The notes below the pieces were generated by a model. It had not been told where the DNA came from. It searched no databases and saw nothing but the letters and a program-made list of their open reading frames with translations. From contig MKUL01000013.1 of assembly GCA_001897795.1 (NCBI GenBank), positions 126,747 through 190,746 on the forward strand: DNA of 64,000 bases. Reading direction: 5' to 3'. The translations under genes and the position numbers were made by a program. Each line of letters begins with the position of its first letter. Positions within the stretch are counted from its first letter, which is position 1. Of the stretch, positions 25,583 to 36,088 are shown piece after piece. Source of the stretch: Alphaproteobacteria bacterium 41-28 (GTDB taxonomy: Bacteria > Pseudomonadota > Alphaproteobacteria > UBA9655).

Positions 25583-26740
25583 TTGCAGAGTTTACCATTC
25601 TTTTTGGGTGATGTTGCAGAAGCTGTCCGAGAGACGGTCCGAAATTTTGCGCTTAAGGAAGTGGCACCACGTGCCTATGAAATTGATCGCAAAGATGAAT
25701 TTCCTCGAGATCTTTGGCTTAAACTTGGGGCCTTAGGTCTTCTTGGTATTACGGTTGAAGAAGAAGATGGCGGAGCAGGCATGGGATACCTTGAGCACGT
25801 CATTGCTATGGAAGAGCTCTCTCGCGCCTCTGCTTCCGTCGGCCTGAGTTATGCAGCCCATTCCAATCTTTGTGTGAATCAAATTCGCCTCCATGGAACG
25901 AAAGCACAAAAAAAAAGATTTCTCCCCAAACTTATGAGTGGAGAGCATATCGGCTCTCTCGCTATGAGTGAGACCGGTGCTGGCTCAGATGTGCTGAGTA
26001 TGCGCACAACGGCTCGCAAAGAGGGAGATTTTTATCTCCTTAATGGCACAAAAATGTGGATCACCAATGGTCCTTATGCAGATGTTATCGTGGTTTACGC
26101 AAAAACGAAACCAGAAGCAGGTTCCAAGGGAATCACGGCTTTTCTTATTGAAAAGGGAATGAAAGGTTTTTCCACAGCTCAAAAACTAGACAAATTAGGC
26201 ATGCGGGGGTCAGGAACGTGTGAACTTGTTTTTGAGGATTGTCTCGTACCTGAAGACAATGTCCTTGGGGCTATTAATCAAGGTGTTAGGATCCTTATGA
26301 ATGGGCTTGACTATGAACGGGTTATTTTGGCAGGAGGTCCCTTAGGTATTCTACAGGCTTGCCTTGATGTGGTCGTTCCCTATGTTCATGAACGTCATCA
26401 GTTTAACCAACCCATCGGGGAGTTTCAATTTATACAGGGAAAACTTGCTGATATGTATACTAATCTTTGTGCTTGTCGCGCATATGTCTATGAAACGGCT
26501 CGTGCTTGTGACAATGGCAAAATAAGCCGCAAAGATTCGGCGGGTGTGATTTTATACGTAGCCGAACGCGCCACTCAAATGGCGCTCGAAGCCATCCAAT
26601 GCTTAGGAGGAAATGGATATATCAATGAATATCCAACCGGGCGGCTTCTTAGAGACGCAAAACTATATGAAATCGGAGCGGGCACCTCCGAAATTCGACG
26701 CATGCTTATTGGACGTGAAATTTTTAAAGAAACAATATGA
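25583..26740 (+). CDS. ivd: Isovaleryl-CoA dehydrogenase
   Basis: A 385-residue acyl-CoA dehydrogenase carrying out the first dedicated step of leucine degradation, isovaleryl-CoA to 3-methylcrotonyl-CoA, with electrons going to ETF. The IVD-type catalytic base is E245 in [14 protein letters not shown], the position that separates isovaleryl-CoA enzymes from other family members. Also present are [16 protein letters not shown] and the C-terminal [12 protein letters not shown] and [15 protein letters not shown]. The start is a TTG at 25583 with GGAG at 25570-25573; no ATG is available near the N-terminus. The rest of the leucine cluster starts at 30615, after an oppositely oriented OTU gene. 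Confidence 0.95.
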   Translation: MQSLPFFLGDVAEAVRETVRNFALKEVAPRAYEIDRKDEFPRDLWLKLGALGLLGITVEEEDGGAGMGYLEHVIAMEELSRASASVGLSYAAHSNLCVNQIRLHGTKAQKKRFLPKLMSGEHIGSLAMSETGAGSDVLSMRTTARKEGDFYLLNGTKMWITNGPYADVIVVYAKTKPEAGSKGITAFLIEKGMKGFSTAQKLDKLGMRGSGTCELVFEDCLVPEDNVLGAINQGVRILMNGLDYERVILAGGPLGILQACLDVVVPYVHERHQFNQPIGEFQFIQGKLADMYTNLCACRAYVYETARACDNGKISRKDSAGVILYVAERATQMALEAIQCLGGNGYINEYPTGRLLRDAKLYEIGAGTSEIRRMLIGREIFKETI

Positions 26741-26789
26741 AGATTAAAAATGGGCTATGGGATTTTTATTTGTTGAAGAATCCATATAA

Positions 26790-26811
26790 AAGAGGGGCAA
26801 TAGGCCCCTCT
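26790..26811. terminator. Bidirectional rho-independent terminator
   Basis: Stem agaggggc/gcccctct with a 5-base loop, flanked by A-run and T-run (ttttttc). It lies between the convergent ivd and OTU genes and would work in both directions. Confidence 0.85.
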
Positions 26812-26826
26812 TTTTTCTATAAGTTA

Positions 26827-29800
26827 TTATCTTATTCTTCTTTTAGCTCGCGTTGAACGTACACCGGCTCTCCGCTTGCGTGGCGAGGTTATCCTTTTTC
26901 GACTAACCCGACTCTTTCTTACTGTTAAACGCCTAGATTTGATACGTTTACGTGATAAAGAGCTCTTTCTGAGACTAACTCTCGTTCTTTTAGATTTAGT
27001 TTGCCTCTTCTTAACTGCAACAATCAGACGAGATACGGGACCTTCAGGCGAAGTTACGGTTGGTGCAGCGACTGGTTCAATCTGAACAACAGGTTGATCG
27101 ACCACAGGTTGAGCAGGAGCATCACCGGGTTGAGGTGGTGCAGGTTGATCTATCACAGGTTGAGCAGGAGCTTCTGGCTCAGGTGCGGATGGGAGAGGCT
27201 GAAATACAGCAGGTACTTCTTTAGGCTGTTGAGCTTTGAATTCTTGACTCCTTTGGCCCCAAATATCCTGCGGGTCTATAATATATCCAAGTTTTTCTAA
27301 AATATATTCGAAAAGCTCTCGTTTAAATCGGATGTCGTGACGAATTCCTATTCCTGGGATATCTTTTTCCACACTCTTGAAAAATTCAGTTTCTCCAAAA
27401 TCTCCTTCTAAAAAGGCATCTTGATAGGCCTCATAAAGAGATTGCATATAGGGATCGCGTGCAATAAATTCTTCAACCTGGTCTTGGCTAAGAGCAGGGC
27501 CAGTCTTTATGGCTTGAAATCCATTCTCATAAGCAGCCTCAACAAGGTCCACCATCTTGCGACCATTAAAGGCAGGAACGTCAATCTGTCGTCCGTTATA
27601 GGTAACTCGTCTTCCGTCCAAAAAGGTTCCCATCAGGTTTTCAACACTTAAAATACCCTCGGCTTCATTTCTAATCCCTCCAGGAAGAAAAACGAATGCA
27701 GTTCTGGGAGATCCCGTATTGGGAAGAGAAAAGAACAAACGTTGCTTAATGAATTGAGAGACATTGGTTCTCCATTCAATATCCTCGAATTCGTCAGATT
27801 CTGGATCTACTAACTGATTATATCTTTGATAAAAATCATAGATATATTGTGAAAGGGTAGCGCTTATCACACTTTCGATTGAATCTGAGTTTGAACCTGT
27901 AAAAAGTTGACCTTCGATAGCATCAAGATCAGATATTATTCCGTCCAAACAACGTTCTGAATTTTCATGCAATAGAAGCGCCGACTTTATATGTCCTTGT
28001 TTTGAAGCTTCTGCAGCATTATCCCCATTCTCTTGAGCCCGTACCGTGAAGGTATCAATAATCCTTTTAATGCGTTTCCGGGCAAGCATTTTTTGGTCAA
28101 ACATCGTATTGTCAAAAAAAGCCGTTGATAACTTATCATGGAGAGCTGCCATGTAAACATAAGTATCTGCTAGTAAACTTCTTGGTAACCCCTCTTCAGT
28201 TCGCTGGCCGATAATCTCTTCTGAGGGGAAGAGAATTGTTTCCCCCCTCAAATGAATTCCAACGAACTCATTCAAATTTTCCAGGTCTTCCCCATATTCC
28301 AATATTGAGGGTAACTCTAGATCAGCCTCTGTTAAATATGCGCGCTTATCTTCAGGCAGTAAGAGATAAAGAACGTGACGTTGTAATTGTTCCGTGAGGG
28401 TCTTCCACTCATCATTAGAGATATCCCCAGGATAAGCTTCGTCAATATCAGGAATATGACTTCCTAAGAAAGGATTAGCACTTAAATAATGAGGATTAAA
28501 ATACTTTTCATTATTTTCACGCTGTCTCAAAGACCACGCTTGAACAATGGTTTGGGCCCTATTAAAATTATCTGTAAAAGAGTCGTTTCCAAGCCTTATA
28601 TTCTTAGCTAAATTTTCTTTAAGCCTATTGTCTGCCTTTTGTTTATTTGCCTTAACCTTAAATTCAATATCTGCAGACATATTTTGTTGTACTGCATCAA
28701 AAGTTTCACCAAAAAGCTTTTTGCGAGCTATATGATTTTCATACCGCTTTCTAGCCTCAACGCGGACTTCCTGACTTTCCCCTTGGTCCTCACTGATTGT
28801 TAACGCTACTTCGGCAAGATTTCCATAATATAACGAGGTATGCAAAAGGGCATCAGCGATTTCTACTTCGGTAGGCGTAATATTTAAAGAATTCAAGAGA
28901 GTTTCAGCGCGGGCGTGCTTTTTTAAATACGCATCATATTCTGCCCGAAGGTGGGGGAGTTTTAGTGTATGCGCAGCGACCTGTGCATCAATTTTTTGAA
29001 TCCTCTCAAGGGGAGCTGTGAAGGCATCTTCACCAGGTAATGCAGCCTGTTCGTGAGCACGTGTTCTTTCATCTTCAGTCACGGTCTCAAATTTTTTATT
29101 AATTTCAGCAAAAAGCATTTTAAGATGATTCGAAAACGCAGTGACCTGAGCTTGATAATAGGCAGCTTGGTCTCTACGGCTTATTTTATGACTTTTTTCC
29201 TTTACTTTTTCTTTTTGAGACTCTGCTTTTGCTTTATATTTATCTTTCTGTTCTTGAGAAACAGAATCATTATTGGATAAAGCTTTAAAACGTTCTAATT
29301 TCAAGCTCTGAAAATCATCGTTTATTTTTGATTCCAGTGTACTTAAAAAATACGCTTCCAAAATGGCAAGATACTCTTTTTCATCTTGCTCTGCTTGTGC
29401 TTTGTCACCCTCATAATGATCACGTACAACGCGATTAAAGTGATTGATCCCATCATGTTGCACTTCCCACTCTAAATCCCCGTGAAGACGTTCATGACCG
29501 ATTTGCAGTAAATTGCTGGTCCTATTATGCATCCAAACGCGAAAAGTTGCGCCTTCAATATCAGCCAGAGCATCACAAAAGAATGTTTCCTGATCGACTC
29601 CAAATTGGTAGTCTTGAGAAAACATTATATATTTTTTGGAGTCACTTAAAACAAGATTAACATAATCCCGATAGGTTTCTTCAGCTTCACAATACTCTGT
29701 TCTGATTCTGTTTTTCAGCTCATCTTTTCGAATGAGAATATCTTGATAAGCGTCTGAATCATAGCGAAAATGAGGGCTTCTCTCTTCTGTTTTTTGTGCA

Positions 29801-30270
29801 TCAATGATTTCATTCCATGCGTTTTTTAAGGTGATATATTGGGGTTTGGCCTTCATGGCTTCAGGAAGTCCATCTTGCTCATCTATCGTTTGACCATCAG
29901 CTATAAACATGGCCAGAATTTCTCCAGCAGCAATCTTTCGAACTTCTGGATCATCTGAATGATTCAACCATTTTTCAACAGATTTTTCTCGGGTCGTACG
30001 AATGGCACGAAAAAAACAATCTCCATCTCCCAACATGTAATAGAGACGACGAGGAGAGGTATGATAGTGATGGCCGGAACGAATGCTTGGGAGATGAGAA
30101 AGACCAAATTTTTCTGATTTTTTCTTTGCTTCGTTTTGAAGAAAAGGTGATCGACTTACCTCTAATATATCGTTTTCACTCTCAATAAGTTTAATAGCGT
30201 TCGCGCTAGAAACATTGAAAAGGCAGGACGTTGTAAGAAGGAAAGAGGAAAAAAGAATAAACTTATTCAT
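26827..30270 (-). CDS. Large secreted protein with OTU-like cysteine protease domain
   Basis: A 1,147-residue protein with a Sec signal peptide (about residues 1-25, cleavage near SANA). The region 75-285 has the OTU protease layout: D82 and C85 in GDGDCFFRAI and H277 in INHFNRV, with N279 two residues later. OTU proteins are mostly deubiquitinases, and bacterial ones are host-directed effectors. The middle (300-650) is helical and coiled-coil-like, rich in K/E/A. The tail is Pro-rich with a repeated PAQPV(I/V)DQP motif, then ends in a very basic stretch with repeats such as SRKRIKSRR that could bind nucleic acid or act as a nuclear signal. It splits the leucine gene cluster. How it would leave the cell is not visible; the domain call is from motifs only. 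Confidence 0.8.
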   Translation of the reverse strand: MNKFILFSSFLLTTSCLFNVSSANAIKLIESENDILEVSRSPFLQNEAKKKSEKFGLSHLPSIRSGHHYHTSPRRLYYMLGDGDCFFRAIRTTREKSVEKWLNHSDDPEVRKIAAGEILAMFIADGQTIDEQDGLPEAMKAKPQYITLKNAWNEIIDAQKTEERSPHFRYDSDAYQDILIRKDELKNRIRTEYCEAEETYRDYVNLVLSDSKKYIMFSQDYQFGVDQETFFCDALADIEGATFRVWMHNRTSNLLQIGHERLHGDLEWEVQHDGINHFNRVVRDHYEGDKAQAEQDEKEYLAILEAYFLSTLESKINDDFQSLKLERFKALSNNDSVSQEQKDKYKAKAESQKEKVKEKSHKISRRDQAAYYQAQVTAFSNHLKMLFAEINKKFETVTEDERTRAHEQAALPGEDAFTAPLERIQKIDAQVAAHTLKLPHLRAEYDAYLKKHARAETLLNSLNITPTEVEIADALLHTSLYYGNLAEVALTISEDQGESQEVRVEARKRYENHIARKKLFGETFDAVQQNMSADIEFKVKANKQKADNRLKENLAKNIRLGNDSFTDNFNRAQTIVQAWSLRQRENNEKYFNPHYLSANPFLGSHIPDIDEAYPGDISNDEWKTLTEQLQRHVLYLLLPEDKRAYLTEADLELPSILEYGEDLENLNEFVGIHLRGETILFPSEEIIGQRTEEGLPRSLLADTYVYMAALHDKLSTAFFDNTMFDQKMLARKRIKRIIDTFTVRAQENGDNAAEASKQGHIKSALLLHENSERCLDGIISDLDAIEGQLFTGSNSDSIESVISATLSQYIYDFYQRYNQLVDPESDEFEDIEWRTNVSQFIKQRLFFSLPNTGSPRTAFVFLPGGIRNEAEGILSVENLMGTFLDGRRVTYNGRQIDVPAFNGRKMVDLVEAAYENGFQAIKTGPALSQDQVEEFIARDPYMQSLYEAYQDAFLEGDFGETEFFKSVEKDIPGIGIRHDIRFKRELFEYILEKLGYIIDPQDIWGQRSQEFKAQQPKEVPAVFQPLPSAPEPEAPAQPVIDQPAPPQPGDAPAQPVVDQPVVQIEPVAAPTVTSPEGPVSRLIVAVKKRQTKSKRTRVSLRKSSLSRKRIKSRRLTVRKSRVSRKRITSPRKRRAGVRSTRAKRRIR

Positions 30271-30614
30271 AAGTCACCAACACATTAAAAATTAATAACT
30301 AGATTAGATATAGTCATGTTATGATAAATTGCAATATTTAAATTAGATAAAATTTTGCAAAAATTTTATTGTTTCATATTGAATTTAAATCTTACCCCGT
30401 TCTTTTATATCAAATGGACAAATTAGCTGTCTAATCTTGCTTTTTCAAAGGGACGCTTCGCAAAATGGATTTTTTAGAAAAATTAAGTAAGATTTAATAA
30501 ATATGAAATACGTTTTACATATCTACTTAACATCGACTTAAGGCGGCAGCATGATAATTAAAACCAACAGAATCGTGCGTTAGATATTTTTTTAAGAAGA
30601 ATGCGAGGGAAAAA
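30271..30614. other. AT-rich intergenic region between divergent genes
   Basis: 344 bases containing the upstream regions of the OTU gene and of the thiolase-led leucine operon. No ORF, RNA or repeat-family member recognised. Confidence 0.4.
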
Positions 30615-31793
30615 ATGACTGAAGAAGTAATGATTTTGGGAGCAAAACGGACGCCTATCGGTTCTTTTCAAGGAGAGCTCTCCTCTGTCAAAGCCACCCA
30701 GCTTGGCTCCATTGCCATTCAAGGAGCTCTTCAAGATGCTTCTCTTGCTCCTTCTCAAGTTGAAGAAGTCCTGATGGGATGTGTTCTCTCCGCGGGTCTT
30801 GGACAAGCTCCTGCACGTCAAGCTGCCATAGGCGCCGGCATTCCAACAAGTACGCCCTGTACGACAATTAATAAAATTTGTGGTTCAGCAATGAAAGCCG
30901 TTATGTTTGCTGCTTCTGAAATTCGCCTAAAGGATATAGATGTGGCTGTTGCGGGAGGGATGGAAAGTATGACCAATGCTCCCTATCTCCTCGATAAAGC
31001 CCGAAGCGGTTATCGTATGGGCCATGGTCGTATCTTCGATCACATGTTTCTCGATGGTCTTGAAGATGCTTATGATCACTGTCAGATGGGGTGCTTTGCA
31101 GAAGAAGCGGTGCAAAAATACAAATTCAGCCGGCAAGCGCAGGATGAGTTTGCTATTTCCTCTGGCCTGAAAGCTTTAAAATCTATTGAAGATGGCACAT
31201 TCGCTGCTGAAATTGTCCCTGTCCGCTTAGACCTTGGTAAAACAACGATCAATGTTACCCAAGATGAAGGTCCGTTTCGCCTTAAAATTGACCGTGTTCC
31301 CACCTTAAAGCCTTCCTTTAAGGAAGGGGGAACGATTACGGCAGCTAATTCGAGTTCCATCAGTGATGGAGCTGCAGCCCTTGTTCTTGCGAGCCGCTCT
31401 TACGTTGACCACCATAAACTTAAACCCCGGGCTGTGATTCGTGGGTACACTTCCCGTGCTCAAAAACCAGAGTGGTTCACAACAGCGCCCATTACCGCCA
31501 TTCAGGATCTTCTTGATCAATTGGGTTGGAAGATCGGAGATGTCGACCTTTTTGAGATCAATGAAGCTTTTGCTGTTGTTGTGATGGTGGCCATTGCTGA
31601 TCTTCATATCCCTCCTGAGAAGGTGAACGTCTATGGAGGAGCCACTGCACTTGGGCATCCCATCGGTGCTTCTGGGGCAAGGATTATAGTGACTCTTCTC
31701 AATGCTCTTGAACGAAAGGGATTGAGGCGAGGCATTGCAAGTCTTTGCATTGGCGGAGGGGAAGCTACTGCTATCGCTATTGAGCGGGTTTAA
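30615..31793 (+). CDS. atoB: Acetyl-CoA acetyltransferase (thiolase)
   Basis: A 392-residue thiolase. The nucleophile is C89 ([11 protein letters not shown]), with H348 ([10 protein letters not shown]) and C378 ([13 protein letters not shown]) completing the active site. The [13 protein letters not shown] and QMGCFAEE stretches fit the biosynthetic/acetoacetyl-CoA type. It interconverts two acetyl-CoA and acetoacetyl-CoA, the last step after leucine-derived acetoacetate is activated. It is first in an operon with liuB (1-base gap), liuC, liuD and hmgL. No CoA-transferase is visible in the window. Confidence 0.95.
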   Translation: MTEEVMILGAKRTPIGSFQGELSSVKATQLGSIAIQGALQDASLAPSQVEEVLMGCVLSAGLGQAPARQAAIGAGIPTSTPCTTINKICGSAMKAVMFAASEIRLKDIDVAVAGGMESMTNAPYLLDKARSGYRMGHGRIFDHMFLDGLEDAYDHCQMGCFAEEAVQKYKFSRQAQDEFAISSGLKALKSIEDGTFAAEIVPVRLDLGKTTINVTQDEGPFRLKIDRVPTLKPSFKEGGTITAANSSSISDGAAALVLASRSYVDHHKLKPRAVIRGYTSRAQKPEWFTTAPITAIQDLLDQLGWKIGDVDLFEINEAFAVVVMVAIADLHIPPEKVNVYGGATALGHPIGASGARIIVTLLNALERKGLRRGIASLCIGGGEATAIAIERV

Positions 31794-31794
31794 A

Positions 31795-33381
31795 GTGGCA
31801 ACTTTAGAATCTAGCCTTTCCACTTCCTCTAAAGAGTTTCAAGAAAACACCCGTCATATGAAAGCTTTAGTAGCTGATTTTAAAGAAAAACTTAAAGCTA
31901 TTCAAAAAGGAGGAGGAGAAAAGGCAAGAGAAAAACATCAAACTCGCGGCAAACTTCTCCCTCGGGTACGGATCGAAAAACTCCTCGATCCTGGCTCGCC
32001 TTTCCTTGAGATTGGAGCCATGGCGGCTTATAATGTCTATGAAAATCAAGTGCCTTCTGCAGGACTCATTACAGGGATCGGGCGGATCAAAGAGCAAGAG
32101 TGTCTTATTATCGCCAATGACGCGACTGTCAAAGGGGGAACCTATTACCCCTTAACGGTGAAAAAACACCTCCGTGCCCAAGAAATTGCAGAAGCCAATC
32201 ACCTTCCTTGCATCTATCTGGTTGATTCGGGAGGCGCAAATCTTCCCCATCAAGCTGAGGTTTTCCCTGATAGGGACCATTTCGGACGTATTTTCTATAA
32301 CCAAGCCCGCATGTCGGCTCAAGGCATTCCCCAACTTGCAGTGGTTATGGGGTCTTGTACGGCTGGGGGTGCCTATGTTCCAGCTATGGCTGATGAAACG
32401 GTCATCGTGCGCAATCAAGGAACGATTTTCTTAGGCGGCCCTCCTCTTGTCAAAGCAGCAACAGGTGAGAGCGTTTCTGCTGAAGAGTTGGGGGGCGCTG
32501 AAATACACACAAAGATTTCAGGAGTTGCCGACCATTTGGCAGAAAATGACCTTGATGCCTTAAGAATCACACGAGAGATTATGAGAACGCTTAATCGTCA
32601 AAAGCCCACCTCCATCCCTCTTAAAACGCCTCAGGAACCCCTTTTAAAGAGTGAAGACCTTTATGGGGTTGTGCCTGTGAATCAGCACAAGTCTTATGAT
32701 GTCAGAGAAGTCATCTCACGTCTTGTCGATGATAGTGATTTTGAAGAATTTAAGAAATACTATGGCTCAACGCTTGTCTGTGGTTTTGCCCACCTGTGGG
32801 GGATACCCATTGGAATTCTTGCCAACAATGGCATTTTGTTTTCTGAATCTGCTCTTAAAGGCGCTCATTTCATCGAGCTCTGCTGCCAAAGACAGATCCC
32901 TCTCCTTTTCTTACAGAACATCAGCGGATTCATGGTTGGAAAAAAGTACGAAAACGAAGGCATTGCAAAAGATGGAGCTAAACTTGTGATGGCTGTGGCA
33001 TGCGCTGCGGTTCCAAAGGTCACAGTTATTATTGGAGGAAGTTTTGGGGCTGGAAATTACGGAATGTGCGGACGCGCATATAGTCCACGGTTTTTATGGA
33101 TGTGGCCTAATGCACGTATTTCAGTCATGGGAGGCGAACAAGCCTCTAACGTTTTAGCTGAAGTCCGAAAAAATGATCTTGAAAGCGAAAACGTAGATGC
33201 TTTTAAAGAAAAAATTGTGTTGCAATATGAAACGCAAGGCCACCCTTACTATGCGACTGCACGGCTTTGGGATGATGGAATCATTGATCCCAAAGATACC
33301 CGTTATGTTCTCGCGTTAAGTTTTTCAGTAGCCCTCAATGCCCCATTAACCTCCACGCAATTTGGCGTTTTTAGATTTTAG
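31795..33381 (+). CDS. liuB: Methylcrotonyl-CoA carboxylase, carboxyltransferase (beta) subunit
   Basis: 528 residues from a GTG at 31795 placed one base after the thiolase stop. It transfers CO2 from biotin to 3-methylcrotonyl-CoA. Features are [24 protein letters not shown], the CoA-side stretch [35 protein letters not shown] and the second-half oxyanion region [20 protein letters not shown]. The combination HQAEVF and AYSPRF is typical of the methylcrotonyl enzyme and not the propionyl one. Length matches the family. Its partner is liuD, two genes downstream. Confidence 0.94.
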   Translation: MATLESSLSTSSKEFQENTRHMKALVADFKEKLKAIQKGGGEKAREKHQTRGKLLPRVRIEKLLDPGSPFLEIGAMAAYNVYENQVPSAGLITGIGRIKEQECLIIANDATVKGGTYYPLTVKKHLRAQEIAEANHLPCIYLVDSGGANLPHQAEVFPDRDHFGRIFYNQARMSAQGIPQLAVVMGSCTAGGAYVPAMADETVIVRNQGTIFLGGPPLVKAATGESVSAEELGGAEIHTKISGVADHLAENDLDALRITREIMRTLNRQKPTSIPLKTPQEPLLKSEDLYGVVPVNQHKSYDVREVISRLVDDSDFEEFKKYYGSTLVCGFAHLWGIPIGILANNGILFSESALKGAHFIELCCQRQIPLLFLQNISGFMVGKKYENEGIAKDGAKLVMAVACAAVPKVTVIIGGSFGAGNYGMCGRAYSPRFLWMWPNARISVMGGEQASNVLAEVRKNDLESENVDAFKEKIVLQYETQGHPYYATARLWDDGIIDPKDTRYVLALSFSVALNAPLTSTQFGVFRF

Positions 33382-33390
33382 GAGAAAGGT

Positions 33391-34191
33391 ATGGAAGAAG
33401 AAGTCCTCTACACAGTTGATGATCAAAACGTAGCCTGGATTACATTAAATCGTCCTCAGGTTCGTAATGCACTCAACGAAAAAATGATTCAAACGCTTAT
33501 TACCCACTTTAGAAGTGTTCACGAAGCACCAAACTTAAGAGCTCTCGTTATCCGAGGAAATGGAGAGTGCTTTTGTTCTGGTGCTGATCTCGTCTGGATG
33601 CAACAGTCGGCTCAACTTACGGACAGCGCAAATTATGATGAGGCACGATTGCTTTCCCAAATGTTGTATTCACTTGACTTAATTCCCATTCCCACAATTA
33701 CTTACGCTCATGGGGCCGTTATAGGAGGGGGTATTGGCATCCTTGCCTGCTCCGATTTGGTGATTGCTGACACTCAAACGCGTTTTAGCTTTGCTGAGAC
33801 AAGAATTGGCCTTGTTCCTTCGATTATTAGCCCCTATGTTTTGAGGATATTAGGTTTACGCCAAACCAAACGGTATTTCCTAACAGGGGAAGTATTTAAT
33901 GCACAAGTTGCTCAAAGAATAGGACTTATTCATGAAACTGTGGAATCAGTTCATGCCGATCAAGAAGTTGAAAAATTTATTCTCAACATTTTAGAAGGTG
34001 ATCCTCAAGCTGAAAAAGAAGTTAAAAAGCTACTCTATCAAATGAAAGGAGATATTCCTGAAAATATACGTCTTCGCACAATCGAATTGATTGCCAATCT
34101 TCGCAATTCTGAAGAAGGACAGCAAGGCATTGCAGCCTTTTTGAAAAAAACGACTCCTCCTTGGAGTCCCAAGAAGCCAGATGATGATTAA
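33391..34191 (+). CDS. liuC: Methylglutaconyl-CoA hydratase (enoyl-CoA hydratase family)
   Basis: A 266-residue crotonase-fold protein. The CoA/oxyanion motifs GECFCSGADLVWMQ and HGAVIGGGIGILACSDLVIA are present, with FSFAETRIGLVPSIISPYV. GADLVWM and position between the two methylcrotonyl-CoA carboxylase subunits mark it as the hydratase making HMG-CoA from 3-methylglutaconyl-CoA. RBS AGGAG is 6-7 bases before the ATG. It overlaps liuD by 11 bases. Confidence 0.9.
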   Translation: MEEEVLYTVDDQNVAWITLNRPQVRNALNEKMIQTLITHFRSVHEAPNLRALVIRGNGECFCSGADLVWMQQSAQLTDSANYDEARLLSQMLYSLDLIPIPTITYAHGAVIGGGIGILACSDLVIADTQTRFSFAETRIGLVPSIISPYVLRILGLRQTKRYFLTGEVFNAQVAQRIGLIHETVESVHADQEVEKFILNILEGDPQAEKEVKKLLYQMKGDIPENIRLRTIELIANLRNSEEGQQGIAAFLKKTTPPWSPKKPDDD

Positions 34192-36088
34192 GTCTGTTCT
34201 CATTGCAAACCGCGGAGAAATTGCTTGCCGAATTATCCGAACGGCCCGCCATTTAGGAATTCGAACCATTGCTGTTTATTCCGAAGTCGATAGGGATTCC
34301 CTTGCCATTCAAATGGCTGACGAAGCCTATTCCATTGGTCTTTCCCCTGCCTCTCAAAGTTACCTTAATATTCCAAACATTTTAAATGCTGCAAAGCAAG
34401 CCAAGGTAGAGGCCGTCCACCCTGGTTATGGGTTTCTGTCAGAGAATGAGGCTTTTGCAAAAGCCTGTCGCGAAAATGGGTTTATTTTTATTGGTCCCCC
34501 CATGGAGGCTCTTCAAAAGATGGGAGCAAAAAGCGAGGCGAAAGCTATTGCTCGAAAAGCTAAGATCCCAGTTATTCCAGGCTATGAGGGTGACCAAAAC
34601 AGACTTTCAGAGGAAGCCGATCGCGTGGGTTATCCTTTGATGGTCAAAGCTGTTATGGGTGGGGGTGGTAAGGGAATACGGCAGGTTAACTCAAAAGCTG
34701 AGTTTCAAAAAGCTCTTGAAGCTTGCAGGCGAGAAGCGTTGTCGTCCTTTGGAAATGATGATGTTCTTTTAGAAAAATACATTCCCTTCCCGCGCCATAT
34801 AGAGGTGCAAATTTTTGGTGACGCTTATGGAAATGTGATTCACCTCTTCGAAAGAGATTGTTCCCTTCAAAGACGTCATCAAAAGGTCATTGAAGAAGCG
34901 CCTTCCTCTCTTCCCTCTGATCTGAAAGAAAAGCTTTACAAAGCTGCCCTCAAACTTGCTCAAATTATTCGCTATGAAAACGCGGGAACGGTCGAATTTT
35001 TAGTCGACGAAAAAGGTCACTTTTACTTCATGGAAATGAACACCCGCCTTCAAGTCGAACACCCTGTGACCGAAGCTATTACTGGACTTGATCTTGTGGA
35101 ATGGCAGTTTCGCGTTGCCTCAAAAGAAAAGCTTCCCTTCTCTCAAAAGGAGATCGCATTGCAGGGCCATAGCCTTGAGCTTCGTCTTTACGCTGAAGAT
35201 CCCTCTCAGAATTTTAAACCTGTTACAGGCCCCGTTTGGATGAAAGAAGTTCCTAAAGATGTGCGTATTGATACGGGTCTTCATCCTGTTGATACCATCA
35301 CATCCTATTATGATCCCCTTCTCGCAAAGCTTATTGTAATGGGGGAAAATCGACTGGGAGCCCTTCAAAAAGCTGAATTCGCTTTGGAGCATTTGGAAAT
35401 TCTTGGTCTTAAAACAAATGTTCCTTTTTTAAAAAGACTTTTGCAAGACAAAGCTGTTCTCGAAAATCATAGTGATGTGGATTATATTGATCGTCATCTC
35501 AAGACGCTTGCTCCATCAAAAAAAATTCCTGAAAAAATCTTTTTAGCCGCGTCCCTCATCAAAGCCCTTTCAAGCTCCGAAAATTCTCTCTCCCCGTGGG
35601 AAGAGAATCACAACTGGCGTCTTGAAGGCTATGCCCCCCTTTCCTTTGAGTGGACGTGTGAGAGGGATATAAGGACGATTTCTTTAATTTATTCCCCTGA
35701 TGGGTGGCCTCTTCAAGCGCAGCACTCTAAGAATACTCTTACGTTCTCAAATCTGCGGATTCCCTTTTGGAAATTGGGGGAAAAGATTTCCCTTATTTAC
35801 AGAGGGGAAACATACAATCTAACTCCTCATTCACCCGTGCTGATAAGACCTCACAAAGGGAAAAGTGAATCTCACCTCAAAGCCCCTATGACGGGAAAAA
35901 TAGCTCAGATCTTTGTTAAAGAAGGAGATTTTGTTAAAGAGAGCCAGCCCCTTTTGATACTCGAAGCCATGAAGATGGAGCATATGATGACGGCTCCTCG
36001 AAACGGAAAGATAAAACACATTTTTTATCAAGGGGGAGACGTGGTGGAAGATGGGGTTGACGTCATCGATATAGGAGAAGATGGATGA
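34181..36088 (+). CDS. liuD: Methylcrotonyl-CoA carboxylase, biotin-carrying (alpha) subunit
   Basis: A 635-residue protein with three parts in order: biotin carboxylase (from IKSVLIANRGEIACRIIRT, through HPGYGFLSEN, the ATP-grasp loop VMGGGGKGIRQV and EMNTRLQVEHPVTE), a variable BT linker, and a C-terminal biotinyl domain with K598 in EAMKMEHMM. The cluster identifies it as the methylcrotonyl-CoA subunit and not propionyl- or acetyl-CoA carboxylase. It overlaps liuC at the 5' end and hmgL by 4 bases at the 3' end, so translation is probably coupled. The BT region is short but normal in length for the MCC alpha type. Confidence 0.94.
   Translation: MMIKSVLIANRGEIACRIIRTARHLGIRTIAVYSEVDRDSLAIQMADEAYSIGLSPASQSYLNIPNILNAAKQAKVEAVHPGYGFLSENEAFAKACRENGFIFIGPPMEALQKMGAKSEAKAIARKAKIPVIPGYEGDQNRLSEEADRVGYPLMVKAVMGGGGKGIRQVNSKAEFQKALEACRREALSSFGNDDVLLEKYIPFPRHIEVQIFGDAYGNVIHLFERDCSLQRRHQKVIEEAPSSLPSDLKEKLYKAALKLAQIIRYENAGTVEFLVDEKGHFYFMEMNTRLQVEHPVTEAITGLDLVEWQFRVASKEKLPFSQKEIALQGHSLELRLYAEDPSQNFKPVTGPVWMKEVPKDVRIDTGLHPVDTITSYYDPLLAKLIVMGENRLGALQKAEFALEHLEILGLKTNVPFLKRLLQDKAVLENHSDVDYIDRHLKTLAPSKKIPEKIFLAASLIKALSSSENSLSPWEENHNWRLEGYAPLSFEWTCERDIRTISLIYSPDGWPLQAQHSKNTLTFSNLRIPFWKLGEKISLIYRGETYNLTPHSPVLIRPHKGKSESHLKAPMTGKIAQIFVKEGDFVKESQPLLILEAMKMEHMMTAPRNGKIKHIFYQGGDVVEDGVDVIDIGEDG

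Noticed and set aside
26876..27300. Plus-strand frames opposite the basic and proline-rich tail of the OTU protein.
   Set aside because: They mirror low-complexity codons of the real gene and have no start signals.
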